Assembly (NCBI GenBank): GCA_002005505.1
Contig: KV908478.1
Location: forward strand, 233,827 to 256,326
Source: Botryococcus braunii
Taxonomy: Eukaryota > Chlorophyta > Trebouxiophyceae
Length of the DNA: 22,500 nt
Direction of reading: 5' to 3'
The notes below the pieces were generated by a model. The model did no database searches and had not been told where the DNA came from. It saw only the letters and a list, made by a program, of their open reading frames with translations. Position 1 is the stretch's first letter, and each line of letters starts with the position of its first letter. A program made the position numbers and the translations under genes. Below are positions 8,020 to 18,715 of this stretch, piece by piece.

Positions 8020-8419
8020 TTACACGCAACCTACCGCATAGTCCATTTGTTTGTCAAGCTGAATGTTAGTAAGAACGCAATACGACCGCACCTCCTCCAA
8101 ACACTGCTCAAGATCATCTTTTCTGCCTTCAGACTTGTCGGGCATATTAATGCGAATTTGGGGAGTGGGCCGTGCCTCTTATTCTGTGCGGTGGTCGTCG
8201 TACTGCTGTTGGAGAGCGCCTTCCCTCTCGCCGGATTCGTCTAGTTGCGCTCTTAAGTCATTGATTTCCCTTCTACCCATACTGGAATTGTCTGATGTAT
8301 CAGATTGCGTATCACACGAAGGGTTGAACCCGTCTGGTGGGGGCCCCTGTGAGATTATGAGCCGTAACCCTTCTAAATCCGCTTCTAAAGCTTCAAAATC
8401 TGCTTCAATGGCATTACAT
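8020..8419 (-). pseudogene. Ty3-type gag fragment with coiled coil, minus strand
   Basis: Read from about 8419 downward, the frame gives AIEADFEALEADLEGLRLII and later INDLRAQLDESGEREGALQQ, both coiled-coil-like. INMPDKSEGRKDDLEQCLEE and VRSYCVLTN follow, matching the F.G...DLE.WL..V..Y pattern that opens a Ty3 capsid domain. A TAA at 8179-8181 and another at 8020-8022 break it. It differs from the gag at 1136-2972. It shares orientation with the RT fragment at 33-389, so both may descend from one older minus-strand element split by the young chromovirus. Confidence 0.7.
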
Positions 8420-8987
8420 ATACAAATTTACATATACATATTCAGCCGGACTCACGAAAGGGGCCTAAGCCCCTCTCGCCGATACGAGTGTGACAGATCC
8501 ACAAAGGCCCAAAAATCCGGTGACACAATCCTTACATCGTGGGGCTTCCACCTCTCACCCTACATCGCCATAACACTAAACCCACTCTCTTGGGGGCCTA
8601 GACCATGATATTACCTCTATATCTTCCCGGAGCAACACCACCGGTGCGTTAGAGCCCGTGTAGCACTGTCACGCGTCACTAGGTTCTCCGGAATCCACGA
8701 ACCCCGGTTCCGGTACTACCGTGCCACGCAGCCACGGGCCGATTGCCGATCCCCCCCCCCCCAAAAAAAAATCCATATGGACACATGCATGCTATAGTAG
8801 TTAATCTAAAAGCCTTCTGCTGTCACTTTTTCATGCTTTCAACATTGTGGCGCGCTGGTCTATGCATTCAGGCTTTTTCGCTCCTAAAACTGTCTGAAAC
8901 GAGAAAGTATTTTTCTTGGCACTGATCTTTGAGGGCAAGGCGAAGGGGGGAGCCTTCTTAAGTCTTCTTAAGACCAACTGGGCGAAT
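8420..8987. other. No gene seen; possible decayed LTR/leader and C/A runs
   Basis: This holds a GGGGC-type hairpin near 8459-8480 (GAAAGGGGCCTAAGCCCCTCTC) and a C12 run followed by A9 near 8750-8770. It lies where the leader or LTR of the minus-strand gag remnant would be, but I could not find paired LTR ends. Confidence 0.4.
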
Positions 8988-9035
8988 CAGATTTTGATGG
9001 TCTTTTTGAACGTTCAAAAAGACCATCAAAATCTG
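8988..9035. repeat. 48-bp perfect palindrome
   Basis: Bases 8988-9011 are the exact reverse complement of 9012-9035, with GAACGTTC at the centre and no loop. Confidence 0.95.
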
Positions 9036-9063
9036 CATGCATCAGGTTAACCTGATGCATGCA
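9034..9063. repeat. 30-bp perfect palindrome adjoining the 48-bp one
   Basis: TGCATGCATCAGGTT is followed directly by its reverse complement (centre GTTAAC). It shares two bases with the preceding palindrome, so two cruciform-capable units sit side by side. Confidence 0.95.
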
Positions 9064-9990
9064 AGCAAATGTAAAATCAACAATAAGTGCGTCATGAACA
9101 AAGAAAATTATCAAGGAGTAGCTGATAACCTCAATATAGCATTTCGTAAGTTGCTGATGTGCTTCGACAGTTCACTACCGAATAATACTATGACACGGAG
9201 CAGTAAAACAAAATTTTGAAAGTGGGACCCAGGCAAAAGGAGGATGTTCCCAAAAATTTACGATAGTATTCCAAATGCAAAATTACCCCCGGGCTCTGAG
9301 TTTGAAAGGTTGATAGTTGGCCGAGAGGGCATCTCGCAGTGCCTGTGCCGCAGGGGTCCAGAGTCTGGGCCCCAGACCCCGGGCCCAAGAGACCCGGGTC
9401 AGAGAAAACGGTGTCAACGCCGTTGGCTCAACGGTGAGACGGTGAGACGGTGTCTGTCACGCGTACGTAATAGGCGCGGTTTGAACTCGTGGAAAGCAAA
9501 ACGAAACACATCGGCTGTAGCGAAGCGCATTGTCTTCAGCCTACATATTAAGTGAGACTTTGTTACCGGCGCAGTTAAGGGTTAACCCCAAATAAGGTTT
9601 CAGGGAGCGTGCAGTTTTTTGCCGTGCTGTCCCTGGACGCTACTTAACTACCGTGTTCTGGTGTAAAACATTCCATTATAAAGCTCAGAGGCAGGTATTC
9701 TGTAATTGCGATACTTTCGAGAGCTTGATTAGTTATTACCAGGAAAAGTAAGGGCCGACTAGGCCCTTACTCAGGGCCGGGTTGATATGTTGTACATTGG
9801 ATGGACTTGACTGAGTACCGCGTGATTCTTAGTTTTAAAGATACATAAAATATATAACGGTGCTTTACACCCCTCATAGGTGGATTAATTCAGTCACATT
9901 GTGAAGACTTGCTGCACGGCCGTCCTGTTGTCGAGGTCGGCATGTAGAACTCTGAAACCTGCGGTATGAGGATTCAGCACCTTTTGCAGT
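9064..9990. other. 5' flank of the BAH-PHD gene, no other gene seen
   Basis: This region must contain the promoter and 5' UTR of the gene starting at 9991. I cannot place a TATA box or start site with confidence. A perfect 9-bp hairpin (GTAAGGGCC / GGCCCTTAC, 5-nt loop) lies at 9748-9770. Short open frames here look random. Confidence 0.5.
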
Positions 9991-10755
9991 ATGAGCAATC
10001 AGGGAAAGAAACCTAGCAAAAAGCTTGCACGCTTCGTCCTATCTGGGCACGAATACAAAGGTGAGCCTGCCACTTGCGTCAGTTTCCATCCGCTTAAAGC
10101 ACATGTGAATATATCACTCTCAGGCCCCCGGTTCCCGAACAGTCACGTATCGACATCCGAACAGCTGCAGTTGTTAAAAATCATCAGGGACAATATACAA
10201 GAAAAAGAAGAAAACAAAAAAGAGAAAGGAAGAAAGAAGGGGAGGAGGAGAATGGGGAAGGGGAATAAAGGAGTAGGAAGAAGGAAAAAAGGGGGGAGAC
10301 AGAGAGAGGGGGGAGGAGGGGGAGAGAGGGAGTGGGAGGGAGGGAGAGAGAGAGAGAGGGGGAAGAGGGAGGGAGGCAAGGGGGCCATGGAGGGGGGAGG
10401 AGAGGGAGGGAGTCAGAGATGGGGGAGGGGAAGAAAGAGAAAGAGGGGGGAGGAAGGGGGAGAAGGGAAGCAGGAGAGGGAGAAAGAAAGGGAGGGGAAG
10501 AGAGAAAGAAAACGAGGGTGAGAGAAACAGAGAGGGGGGGGGAGGGGGAGAGGGTGAGGGAAATGGAGAGTGAGAGAGAGGGGGTTGGGGAAAGAGAGAA
10601 CGAAGGGGGGAGGGAGGGAGGGAGAGGGAGCGGGAGAGAGCAAGAAGGGGGAAGGAAAGAGAGAGAGAGGGAGAATATCCTCTTTCCACTTTGTGGGTCA
10701 GCACGTGCTTATTGTGAGAAGAGGGGGGAGGGAGGGAGAGGGAGCCGGAGAGAGG

Positions 10756-10791
<36 letters not shown>

Positions 10792-12489
10792 CCACTTGCC
10801 ACTTGGTGGGTCAGCACGTGCTTATCGTGGCTTATTGTAGTGTCTGGTTTGGCACAGTATTAAAGGTGGATTTATGCGTTCTGACTGTGTAAAGCTGAGA
10901 TACTTGCCTTAAGTGTTACAACTGTGCCAAGGTTTGAGGGCATCTTTTACCGAGACCAAGCGATGCAGTTCATGCATTCTCCAATGTCCTTTTTCTGGAC
11001 AAGTTCTACCGGTAACTGCCGTGCACACAGCCATGACAAGTTCTACAATTTGACAATCACTTTTCTTTATGTTCCTATTGACGCCGTGGGCGCCTCACCT
11101 CATGGACAGCTGCAAAGCATGACTGATATGTGTGGGGCTTTGGAGTTGCAGTTAATGATACAGTATACATCAAAGGGCAGGGTGAAGAACTCCCATTTGT
11201 AAGCATATTGCCTTCCTGATCTCTCATTCTCGTTTGCATATTCAATTCTGTATCCCTTCTTATTCTTGGTATATCATAAGATTTCTGTTCACTACATTAT
11301 TTTTCTAGATCTTGTTTCATTTCTTTCCTTTTTTTTATGTTCTTATTTGTTATGAACTCTGCCAGTAGACTCGTTTTTTGACCTCTTTCTTTGGTACCTG
11401 CTATGTGCCTTAACCCTCTATAATGCTTAGTAGTTTAAACCAGATTAATGTTTCCTGTTATGGAGGTGTAGTATTAAGGGGTATATTCAAAGAAGTTGAA
11501 AAATAATGGTTATGTAATTGCACATAGAGATATGCCTCCTATAGCTCATGTAATTTTTAAGAGCACATTAGCCATCAATCCTAAAACTGTAAATGTAAGG
11601 AAACTAGCGGATGTTTTAATACACTCTGGTACAGCAACATTTATAGTTGTCAACTTATTCTATAATTTCAGTATAGTACATTTAGGTTAGATTATGGTCA
11701 TCAAACAGATTGGAGATTCGGATGAATCCATTGATGGTGTGTTCTTAATGTTGCACAGCTGGGGAAGATCAGGGACATCACAGAGCTACTAGGAACCTCA
11801 AAACCACCGCGGGATCGGATAATCTGCAAAGTGACATGGTACTACCGACCTGAAGAGGCAGAAGGGGGCCGTAAGGTGTGATATTGAACTCTTCTATCCT
11901 CAGGTTGCCTCTCTCGCATCACGTCCATTTCAAATGTCAGTATGTATTATGGAAAGTGGGTGGCAGAGGTTAGGAGCAGGAGTGTGTGTGCGTGTGCATG
12001 TGGGTGCGTGCGTCCGGAGGAGCAGGTTGGAGGGGTTATTGGAGGGGCCCATTATCTGTGTATCTCCTCAGCAGCTACATCCTTTAAAGCCTCGTTTCTC
12101 CCGCCCCCTGACAGAGGACATAAAATGGATTGTTGCATCTCCATTCTCGGATGTCAAAACGAAGAAACCTACATAGCGCACAGGGGTTATTTGCACTTTG
12201 CTCTTGAACCCCGCTATCGCCCCCTTTCCATATCTGTCTCATCCCTCCCTCCCTTGCCTGTTTGTAGATGCAAGTGCATGCGCATGATAGTTTGTGTCGT
12301 CCAACCTTTGAAGCTCTCGCTTGGGTAAGGGAGGGGGGGGTGTGGGGCCTTTGTAAAAGAGGGCAAGGGTTGGGCGTACAGAGATTCCATGGGGCCAAGG
12401 AGCTCTTCAAGTCAGACCATGAGGACAAGGTATTTGCATCCTCAATTGAGGGGGAGTGCAAGGTGCACACTCTGGCAACCTACCAGGTG

Positions 12490-12567
<78 letters not shown>

Positions 12568-12647
12568 CCTCCCTCCCTCCCTCCCTGCCTCTCCCTCTCC
12601 CTCTCCCTCTCTCCCCCTCCCTCCCTCCCTCCCTCTCCCCCCCCTTT

Positions 12648-12740
<93 letters not shown>

Positions 12741-13981
12741 CCCCCCCCCCCAAACCCACCCCCCTCTCTCTTCCTCCCCCCCCCCCCCCCCTCGACCTTG
12801 AAGCCTTCCCCATAGACCACACCTCCCCAGGATCAGCAGGGTGCTGCGGATGCTGTCCTGACCAACAGCCCTTGTACTGAATAGGGGTATGACGGTTTCG
12901 TGGTTGTAGGGGAATGACTGTATGACAGTTCCCCAAATGTAACTGAACAACTGCATGACAGTTTCCTACGTGCAATTGAATGATTGCAAAACAGTTTGCC
13001 GGTTGTAACTGATGCCCGTATGACAGTTTTGAGAAAGGGGGAGGAGATATGCCCGTCGGAACTAATTAGACCCAACCCATGTTCCCCTTTCCAAGTTGGT
13101 TCCGGTATTCGTTCACCTTCATTTTGCGTGTGCCTCCTGACGAAGCCACATGTGTGCAGCCATGAAACAGCTGAGGGCAAAGCTTTGAGCCTATGGACAT
13201 TGCTCTCCCTGACATGTCTGCTCCCCAGAGCCTTGAGAATGGCCGGTCCAACCACTGCTTACTTGCTATGTGCGTCTTTTCAGTTGTAATGCATGTGACC
13301 CTGATAGTGATGATTGTTGGAAGTGACATGTTCAAACACACTGTCACCATAACTCATTCAGCAGTCCCCTTGCATGGTTCGAACGACAGTGGGGACACAC
13401 ACACACACACACACACACAGGCATGCACAATAGACTGTGCCAATCCCTGAAATGCACATCCCAGGGTGGCATGTGGGCAACAGGCTTTACGTAGCGCGCG
13501 GATGTTGGGTTGTGTGCAGGCTTTGGACTCGCCTGGGGACGATGACTATTTTGCCCGGTTTACTTACCTGGTATGCCCAAACCCTAATTACCATTATTCT
13601 TTCCACACAAAAAGCTGTGGGTTTATCGAAAGGCATGCTTGACGGCCTCTCTGTGTGCCATGGCTTGCACAGGGTGTCTATATGTGGTGTTTGCCGCGCC
13701 ACCCAGGGGAATTACAATGCAAAGAGTTGTACAGTGTGGTGGTGTGAGAGGAAGAAGTGGATGGGCACTGGCAAATTCCCCCCTCCCCCGGCCTCCCCAG
13801 GGGAATTGCAATGCAAAGAGTTGTACAGTGTGGTCATGTGAGAGGGAGAAGTGGATGCGCACTGGCAGAATCCCCCCCACCCCACCCCACCCTGGGGGAT
13901 TTGCAATGCACGGGGTGTATGATGTGGAAGATGTAAGAGGGAGAAGTGCACGCGTAGTGGCAGATGCCCCCAAATGCGCGT

Positions 13982-14024
<43 letters not shown>

Positions 14025-16214
14025 CCCACGGTTGACATGCATGCAGGCCAATTCTGTCTGCACCGCCTCTCAAGACTCTCACCCATGAGCACTGCGGTCT
14101 TCAGTCTCAAGTAGAGGGTGGCCCTTTTCTCTCTTCAGCAACAGGTGGCTTTGGCCACAAGAGTTTGCTGTGATTATCCCTGAGCACTGTTTTCATGGGT
14201 AGAAGTCACTAGGATAGGACACGTGCACCCTTCGATAGCGGCGGGGATACCCAGTGCACAAGGCAAAGCGGCACGATGGGTGGCCTTAGTACCGCTTGAC
14301 TTTGGGGTCACTAGAAAGTGCGTTTTTTTCGCAACCCCACCGTCTAGATATGGTACGCAGTGTGGGTGCAAAGAGGCTCTGGACCACCCCATCAAGAAAG
14401 AATTTTGTATGTGGGTATACTGGGGCTCCCTACCACTCCCTCTCGATGGACTTCGCCATGTGGGTACAGACAGAGACTGGACCACCCCACACCATCGCGA
14501 CAGATTGAGATAAATACTCTTTCTAGATATTAATAAAGAGTGAAAAGGAGAAGTTGTTGGGCCATGGGGATATCAAAGGAAGGAAGGAAGAAATATTTCA
14601 TCCAGGACCAGCCACTAGGGCTGAAGAGGACGGCAGTACAATGAATGACCCATGCCTACCCAACTAAGGTCCCACAGCATCTGGGAGAGTTAGAGATGGC
14701 TCTCAAGTGCTCGTAGTCATTTGGCTGTAAGACTTGCCCCTCAATGTTCTGTTATGGTCTTGGATGTAATTTGTACATGACCTGCCAAGGTTCAAGATAG
14801 CCCCTGCTTTTATAAGAGGTATGGAATACTGCATTAATTCAGTTTCTTAGTAAATGTATTTCCCCCTGCAGCTGTGGTTTGTGATCGAGCGGTGCGCCCA
14901 TCTGCCCAGGCTCCGTATCAGGCGGCTCTTGTTCTTTGTCCTGTAGGGGCGGTTTAGCCTTAAGCGGGGAACGGGTTGCTTACCTGCATGGCTTGGCTGT
15001 GAAGGAGGCAATATGTTCTTGAATTTTCACTGAGGATGTGATGTCGGGCTCCAGGTGGTCAAGAAGGAGTTTAAGCCTGACCGGGTCCCTGTGTATTGCG
15101 TATGCGAGCTGCCGTACAATCCGGACCTCTTCATGATATGCTGCACGGAATGCGAGGAATGGTGGGCCTGTTCTTGCCTCCTGCAAAATACTGCTTCTTT
15201 TCCCAACTTTTCCTCTCTCCCCACCCCTAGTTTTTGTTTTATTTTTTATTTTTATTTTTGGGGTGGGGGGAGCTCCCTTACTTGGGTTTGGCTCACCACA
15301 CAGTATTCCTGCTTCTCTCCTATGCCACTCCAGGTGTCGGTCTTCCTTTGGCTTTGAACTCAGGCTCAGTAGAAGAGGGCTTTGGTGCGCTGCCAGATTG
15401 CATCGTACACTTGGGCAGCTTCCAGCTCTGAAAGGCTGCAGGATGTGTTAGACTAATGTGTGAACGATGCTTATCCCTTGAGATATCCGTATGTGGGAAG
15501 GGTTTCTTATGCAGGGGCGGGAGCAATGAAAGATTAGCATGGGTCTGAGTACTTGCCCTGCTGTCCCCCTGCCCAGGCATTATGTAGAGTGTTTCTGGTG
15601 CAGTTAAGTCGCATGGGTGGTATGCATGGGAGCGGGCCTTTGTGGGAAGTACAACTATAAGCATGCTTGCAGCCCATTGTGGGAGCAAAGGGTTTTTGCT
15701 GGGCATGGACAGGTTCTATCTGCAGTTGAGGCGTGCTCAAGCATTAGAATGTGTGAGAGGAAAGGCTTTTTGTCAATGGGTTGCGGGGGCAGGGGCAGGT
15801 TTCATCGAGGAGGGAGGTTGGGATGGCGGTGCGTTGCAATGGCTCAGAGCTTTTGAGGGCTACGGGGTTCTGGGGTGGGTCTCTGCCGTAAGAAAAGGAC
15901 CAGGGAGCACATGCCCCGCTCCAACTGGCTCTGGAAGATGGTGGAAGTGTGAGAACCCTACGCAAGGCTTTGCTCACTGGTGCTGGGACAGGTTCCATCC
16001 GGAGTGCTTGGGCATGACGGACGAAGAGGGTGCAGCCAAAAGCAGAACCTTCAATTGTGCAATGCACGCTCCCCTGCGGCCGTCGCAGTCGGAGGCGGCG
16101 GACGCCGAGGTCCAAGAGCAGCACAGCTCTCTGTCTGCCAGCCCCGCGGGCAAACGGGTCAAGACGGCGGAAGACAAGTCAGATCGAAGTAGTGCTATGC
16201 CTCCTTCTGCCTGA
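9991..16214 (+). CDS. EBS/SHL: BAH-PHD histone reader, EBS/SHL-like (7 exons, 239 aa)
   Basis: Exons: 9991-10060, 11152-11198, 11759-11875, 12382-12486, 13520-13570, 15055-15161, 15992-16214. All six introns are GT-AG and phases agree (1,0,0,0,0,2), giving 720 nt with stop. Plant EBS and SHL are about 230 aa. A basic N-terminus (residues 1-20) is followed by the BAH domain (about 20-131: NDTVYIKG, LGKIRDI, VTWYYRPEEAEGGR, FHGAKELFKSDHEDKV, IEGECKVHTL, GDDDYFARFTY). The PHD finger (144-193) follows, with ligands C145, C147, C160, C163, H168, C171, C188 and H191. In land plants EBS/SHL bind H3K27me3 through BAH and H3K4me2/3 through PHD and control flowering genes. Here the nuclear reader role is inferred. 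BAH cage aromatics F39, W66 and Y68 and PHD W166 are present. The last zinc ligand is His where EBS has Cys. The C-tail (194-239) is polar, with a KRVK patch. UTRs are not defined. Identification is strong; assignment to EBS or SHL individually is not possible. Confidence 0.92.
10195..10790 (+). repeat. GA/GGGAGA-rich purine tract in intron 1
   Basis: Nearly 600 bp of almost pure purine on the sense strand, ending in a (GA)n run near 10757-10789. Long open frames across it on both strands are artefacts of composition. Within it, a block with GTGGGTCAGCACGTGCTTAT at 10693 recurs at 10806, so part of the tract has been duplicated with a period of about 113 bp. Confidence 0.9.
12494..12791 (+). 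repeat. (CT)n and C-rich tract in intron 4
   Basis: Two long (CT)n blocks (about 12494-12562 and 12650-12737) are separated by CCCT-rich sequence and followed by C runs. The tract starts 8 bp after the exon 4 donor. It is the reverse complement in kind of the intron 1 purine tract. Confidence 0.95.
12887..13035 (+). repeat. 33-bp degenerate tandem repeat in intron 4
   Basis: Units start at 12887, 12920, 12953, 12986 and 13018. Each begins GTATGACAGTTT-like and continues to a GTAACTGAA-like end. The last unit is partial. Confidence 0.85.
13395..13421 (+). repeat. (AC)n microsatellite in intron 4
   Basis: About 13 AC units. Confidence 0.95.
13704..13975 (+). repeat. 94-bp tandem repeat, three copies, in intron 5
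   Basis: Copies begin near 13704, 13798 and 13892. They share GGGGAATTRCAATGCA, AAGAGTTGTACAGTGTGG, a GAGAGGGAGAAGTG block and a GGCA-C-rich end. The third copy is the most diverged. An (AC)n run (13983-14021) follows. Confidence 0.9.
13983..14021 (+). repeat. (AC)n microsatellite in intron 5
   Basis: About 19 AC units directly after the 94-bp repeat array. Confidence 0.95.
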
Positions 16215-17160
16215 CCCACGTAGGGAAAATAGATTCTTTTGAATGCGATCACAGACCGGCATTGGGGGGACAACAGCACGGACCCACAGACATTCCATTG
16301 CGGCTCGGGGGTTGGTCCTGAGCAGGGGGAGACTGGGCTTTTAAGCCATTGATCCGCTCTTCTTGGAGCCCGTACAGCAAGCATGCGAAGCGTGAAGAGA
16401 AGTTTGGGAGAAGTGATTACGGGCGGGGGCTGCGGCCTTTTCGAAGTCAGGTGGGTAGGACCGGTACTTCGGGCACAGAAGTGGATTATACGGGTAATCG
16501 GAAGGTTTAGGGCATCCTCCTAGCTGAGGATGCAGAAACTTTGGTTGTTGCCTTTTGGATGCATGTGTAGGAGTAAAGGTGTGAGGGCGCTGAGTCACGT
16601 GACATGCTCATCGCCTTGAGAACCTTGTGAACTAGAACCTGCGCGATTACAACGTTGGTCGAAGTATGATGCCCTGGTGCCCTGGGTCCTCCCTGGAACA
16701 CAATAAGTATTTTGAGTTGAGAAGAACGTTTAAAAAGGAATTTGTCCGAACATGTGGTTGTTGTTTTTGATGGCCATCTAGTCGGAATGCGTTTAAATAG
16801 GTGTGTGTGGGCCCAGTAGGGTCCAAAGGTAGGGTCAGAGTGGCATACGGCATGGTCCTTGTCATGGCCCCAAGTAGTTATTAGTTACTGAGCTCTGCGA
16901 CAAACTATCTCTGGGCATTTCAATCCTGATACGGATTGTAAGGTGGCAAAATGTTGTCCAAGGTTTATATGCGTTGGAATCTGCACGTGCATAATTTTGT
17001 AGTGATCTTGATTGACATGAATTTTATCTCGTTTTTCAGTAGGTCTGCTTGTTGACCATGGTGAGAAGGGAGGTTTACATGCCAAACTGGCAAGGTTGCT
17101 TGCAGCTCTAGATCGAGGCAGTGTTGCGCTGCTTGTGTGCCCGGCTTTCTGTCAGCCTAC
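16215..17160. other. 3' flank of the BAH-PHD gene, no gene seen
   Basis: This includes the 3' UTR, whose end I cannot place. An AATAAG-like hexamer occurs near 16702 and a TGTAA near 16937; neither is decisive. No coding-like exon was recognised. Confidence 0.5.
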
Positions 17161-17300
17161 GGGCCAATGTTCACAGTCCTGAATCCCAATCCGGATGGCG
17201 GAATATTCGGGCCAATATTCACAGTCCTGAATCCCAATCCGGATGGCGGAATATTCGGGCCAATGTTCACAGTCCTGAATCCCAATCCGGATGGCGGAAT
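17161..17300 (+). repeat. 48-bp tandem repeat, three near-identical copies
   Basis: Units begin GGGCCAATRTTCACAG at 17161, 17209 and 17257. Forty-eight is a multiple of three, so all frames stay open and one reads as a 16-residue repeat (HSPESQSGWRN core). I see no gene context, so this is most likely a minisatellite. Confidence 0.93.
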
Positions 17301-17713
17301 GGAGCCTTCAAGACAGTCCAGTTTGGACTGCCGTGTTGCAACGGGTTGTCCGCAACTACGGGGTTAGGTTTGCCTAATTAGAATCTTGTTAGAGTCTTGA
17401 CTAATTAGAATCTTATTAGGGACTTATGCGGCATTACCCACATGTATTGTAAGGTTGCCCGGTTAGTTGCTGTTAATGTGTGCCGCCAATGGTATATATA
17501 ACACTCTCCTGGACGTGGCCCAGGCGCTGTGCTTAGTCTGCATAGGACAGCATGTTGGCCATATGCGTACTGTGATAGCCCTCGCAGGAGCCATAACGGA
17601 AGCGTACACACAGCGCAAACTGGTGCTCTTTTATTGCACCACTGCATGACGCAGCATCATTCACTGGCGGTAGCGCTGTGCACACTGGATGTGGAAGTGC
17701 GCGGTAAATTTAG

Positions 17714-17735
17714 TCTCTACCTTTTAAGGTAGAGA
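17714..17735. repeat. 10-bp-arm perfect inverted repeat, 2-nt loop
   Basis: TCTCTACCTT and AAGGTAGAGA flank TT. Confidence 0.93.
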
Positions 17736-17918
17736 GTAGCCAGTCACCACTATGTCGCGCACTTTCATGCGTGACACATGCTCTCCAGCGCTCTACGTTA
17801 CATAGAGCGTATACAGGCTTGTTCTGCGTGTCACTGCATACGTATGTACGTATTTTGTGGAACGTCCACTTGCAAGAGAAATGCGTACTTACATGTAGGA
17901 CATACTTCTGCACGCCAT

Positions 17919-17934
17919 AGTACCACATGGTACT
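17919..17934. repeat. Short perfect inverted repeat
   Basis: AGTACCA and TGGTACT flank CA, in a stretch (17830-18010) rich in TACGTA and GTAC. Confidence 0.85.
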
Positions 17935-18012
17935 GTAGTACATGTACGACGTAGTGTATGTCACTGCGTACATATGCACATGCAACAGATGCATATACGT
18001 ATACGTACTGCA

Positions 18013-18046
18013 GTACCTGGCTCTTACAGCTGTAAGAGGCAGGTAC
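18013..18046. repeat. 34-bp palindrome with one mismatch
   Basis: GTACCTGGCTCTTACAG is followed by its reverse complement apart from one base, with no loop (centre CAGCTG). Confidence 0.93.
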
Positions 18047-18266
18047 CGCAATTGAGAACCTGGTCCAGGCCCCCGGAAAGCTCTTTGAGAACTTTTCGAC
18101 GTATGCACAGGTGTACACTTCGACTAGAGGTGTGTAGCTCGTAAGGTAAGAACCGGGTTTGAAATCCCAGACTGGGGCCCTCTATTAGTCACCTCCACGC
18201 TGGGCAGTTCCAGAGGAGTTCGGCTGTTTCAAGGTCCTGAGCTCCGAGTCCCTTCAAAGAATTATG

Positions 18267-18395
18267 TTGCCTCTTGTGCACGGAGTCCTGTTGCCTCCCG
18301 CACATGAAGCCTGGTTGCCTCTTGCGCAAGAAGTCTGCCGCCTCATGCGAGAACGTCTGTTCGATCTTGTGCAAGAACTTCCTTGCCTCGTACGC
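18267..18395 (+). repeat. 24-bp degenerate tandem repeat (about five copies)
   Basis: Units near 18267, 18291, 18315, 18339 and 18363 follow TTGCCTCTTGCGCAAGAAGT. Because 24 is a multiple of three, frames stay open on both strands and one reads as 8-residue Leu/Glu-rich units. No gene context supports translation. Confidence 0.8.
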
Positions 18396-18715
18396 ATGTG
18401 TACCGTCAGCCAAATGCATGCATGCAGTCAAGATTCCTCCAAAGGGAGGTGTGCCATTGCAAGGTAGCGACTAGCTACTGCACACTTCTCATTACATATA
18501 TGTACATGTAATCCATTGCTGGAATTGAGAGACGCAAGCGGTTGGAGACGCAAGCCGTGTTCGAGCCCAGTGAACAACGTTGGCATGGTGTGCTTAATCT
18601 TACGTGACTTTCTTGTTAAACTAATTTGACTTCATGATGGAGTTAAATTAAAGTTTGGTATGCAAGTCTGTTGACAGCTAGCCGCAAATTTGTTGGACGA
18701 CTGGCAGAGATACTG

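Noticed and set aside
10143..10892. Long open frames rich in Glu/Arg/Gly or Ser/Pro/Leu across the GA tract
   Set aside because: Purine-only or pyrimidine-only DNA lacks stops in several frames; the tract lies inside intron 1.
10924..11202. 92-codon frame overlapping exon 2
   Set aside because: It is in a different frame from the exon 2 reading and shows no domain; exon 2 fits the BAH start and both phases.
12268..12975. Ser-Leu and Arg-Glu repeat proteins across the CT tract
   Set aside because: Microsatellite translation; exon 4 and its donor at 12487 explain the true coding part.
15642..16214. A 190-codon single-exon frame ending in the PHD finger tail
   Set aside because: Its first part is intron 6. 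The splice 15161/15992 gives an exact PHD finger (CEEW joined to FHPEC) with correct phase.
17161..17300. CRISPR-like array
   Set aside because: The repeats are directly tandem with no spacers, and the window is eukaryotic.
18120..18185. tRNA-like T-arm (GGGTTTGAAATCCC)
   Set aside because: The loop does not fit the TTCRANY pattern and no acceptor, D or anticodon stems could be placed.
18536..18580. Second tRNA-like stretch (GTTCGAGCCC)
   Set aside because: No cloverleaf; it follows a short direct duplication of GAGACGCAAGC.
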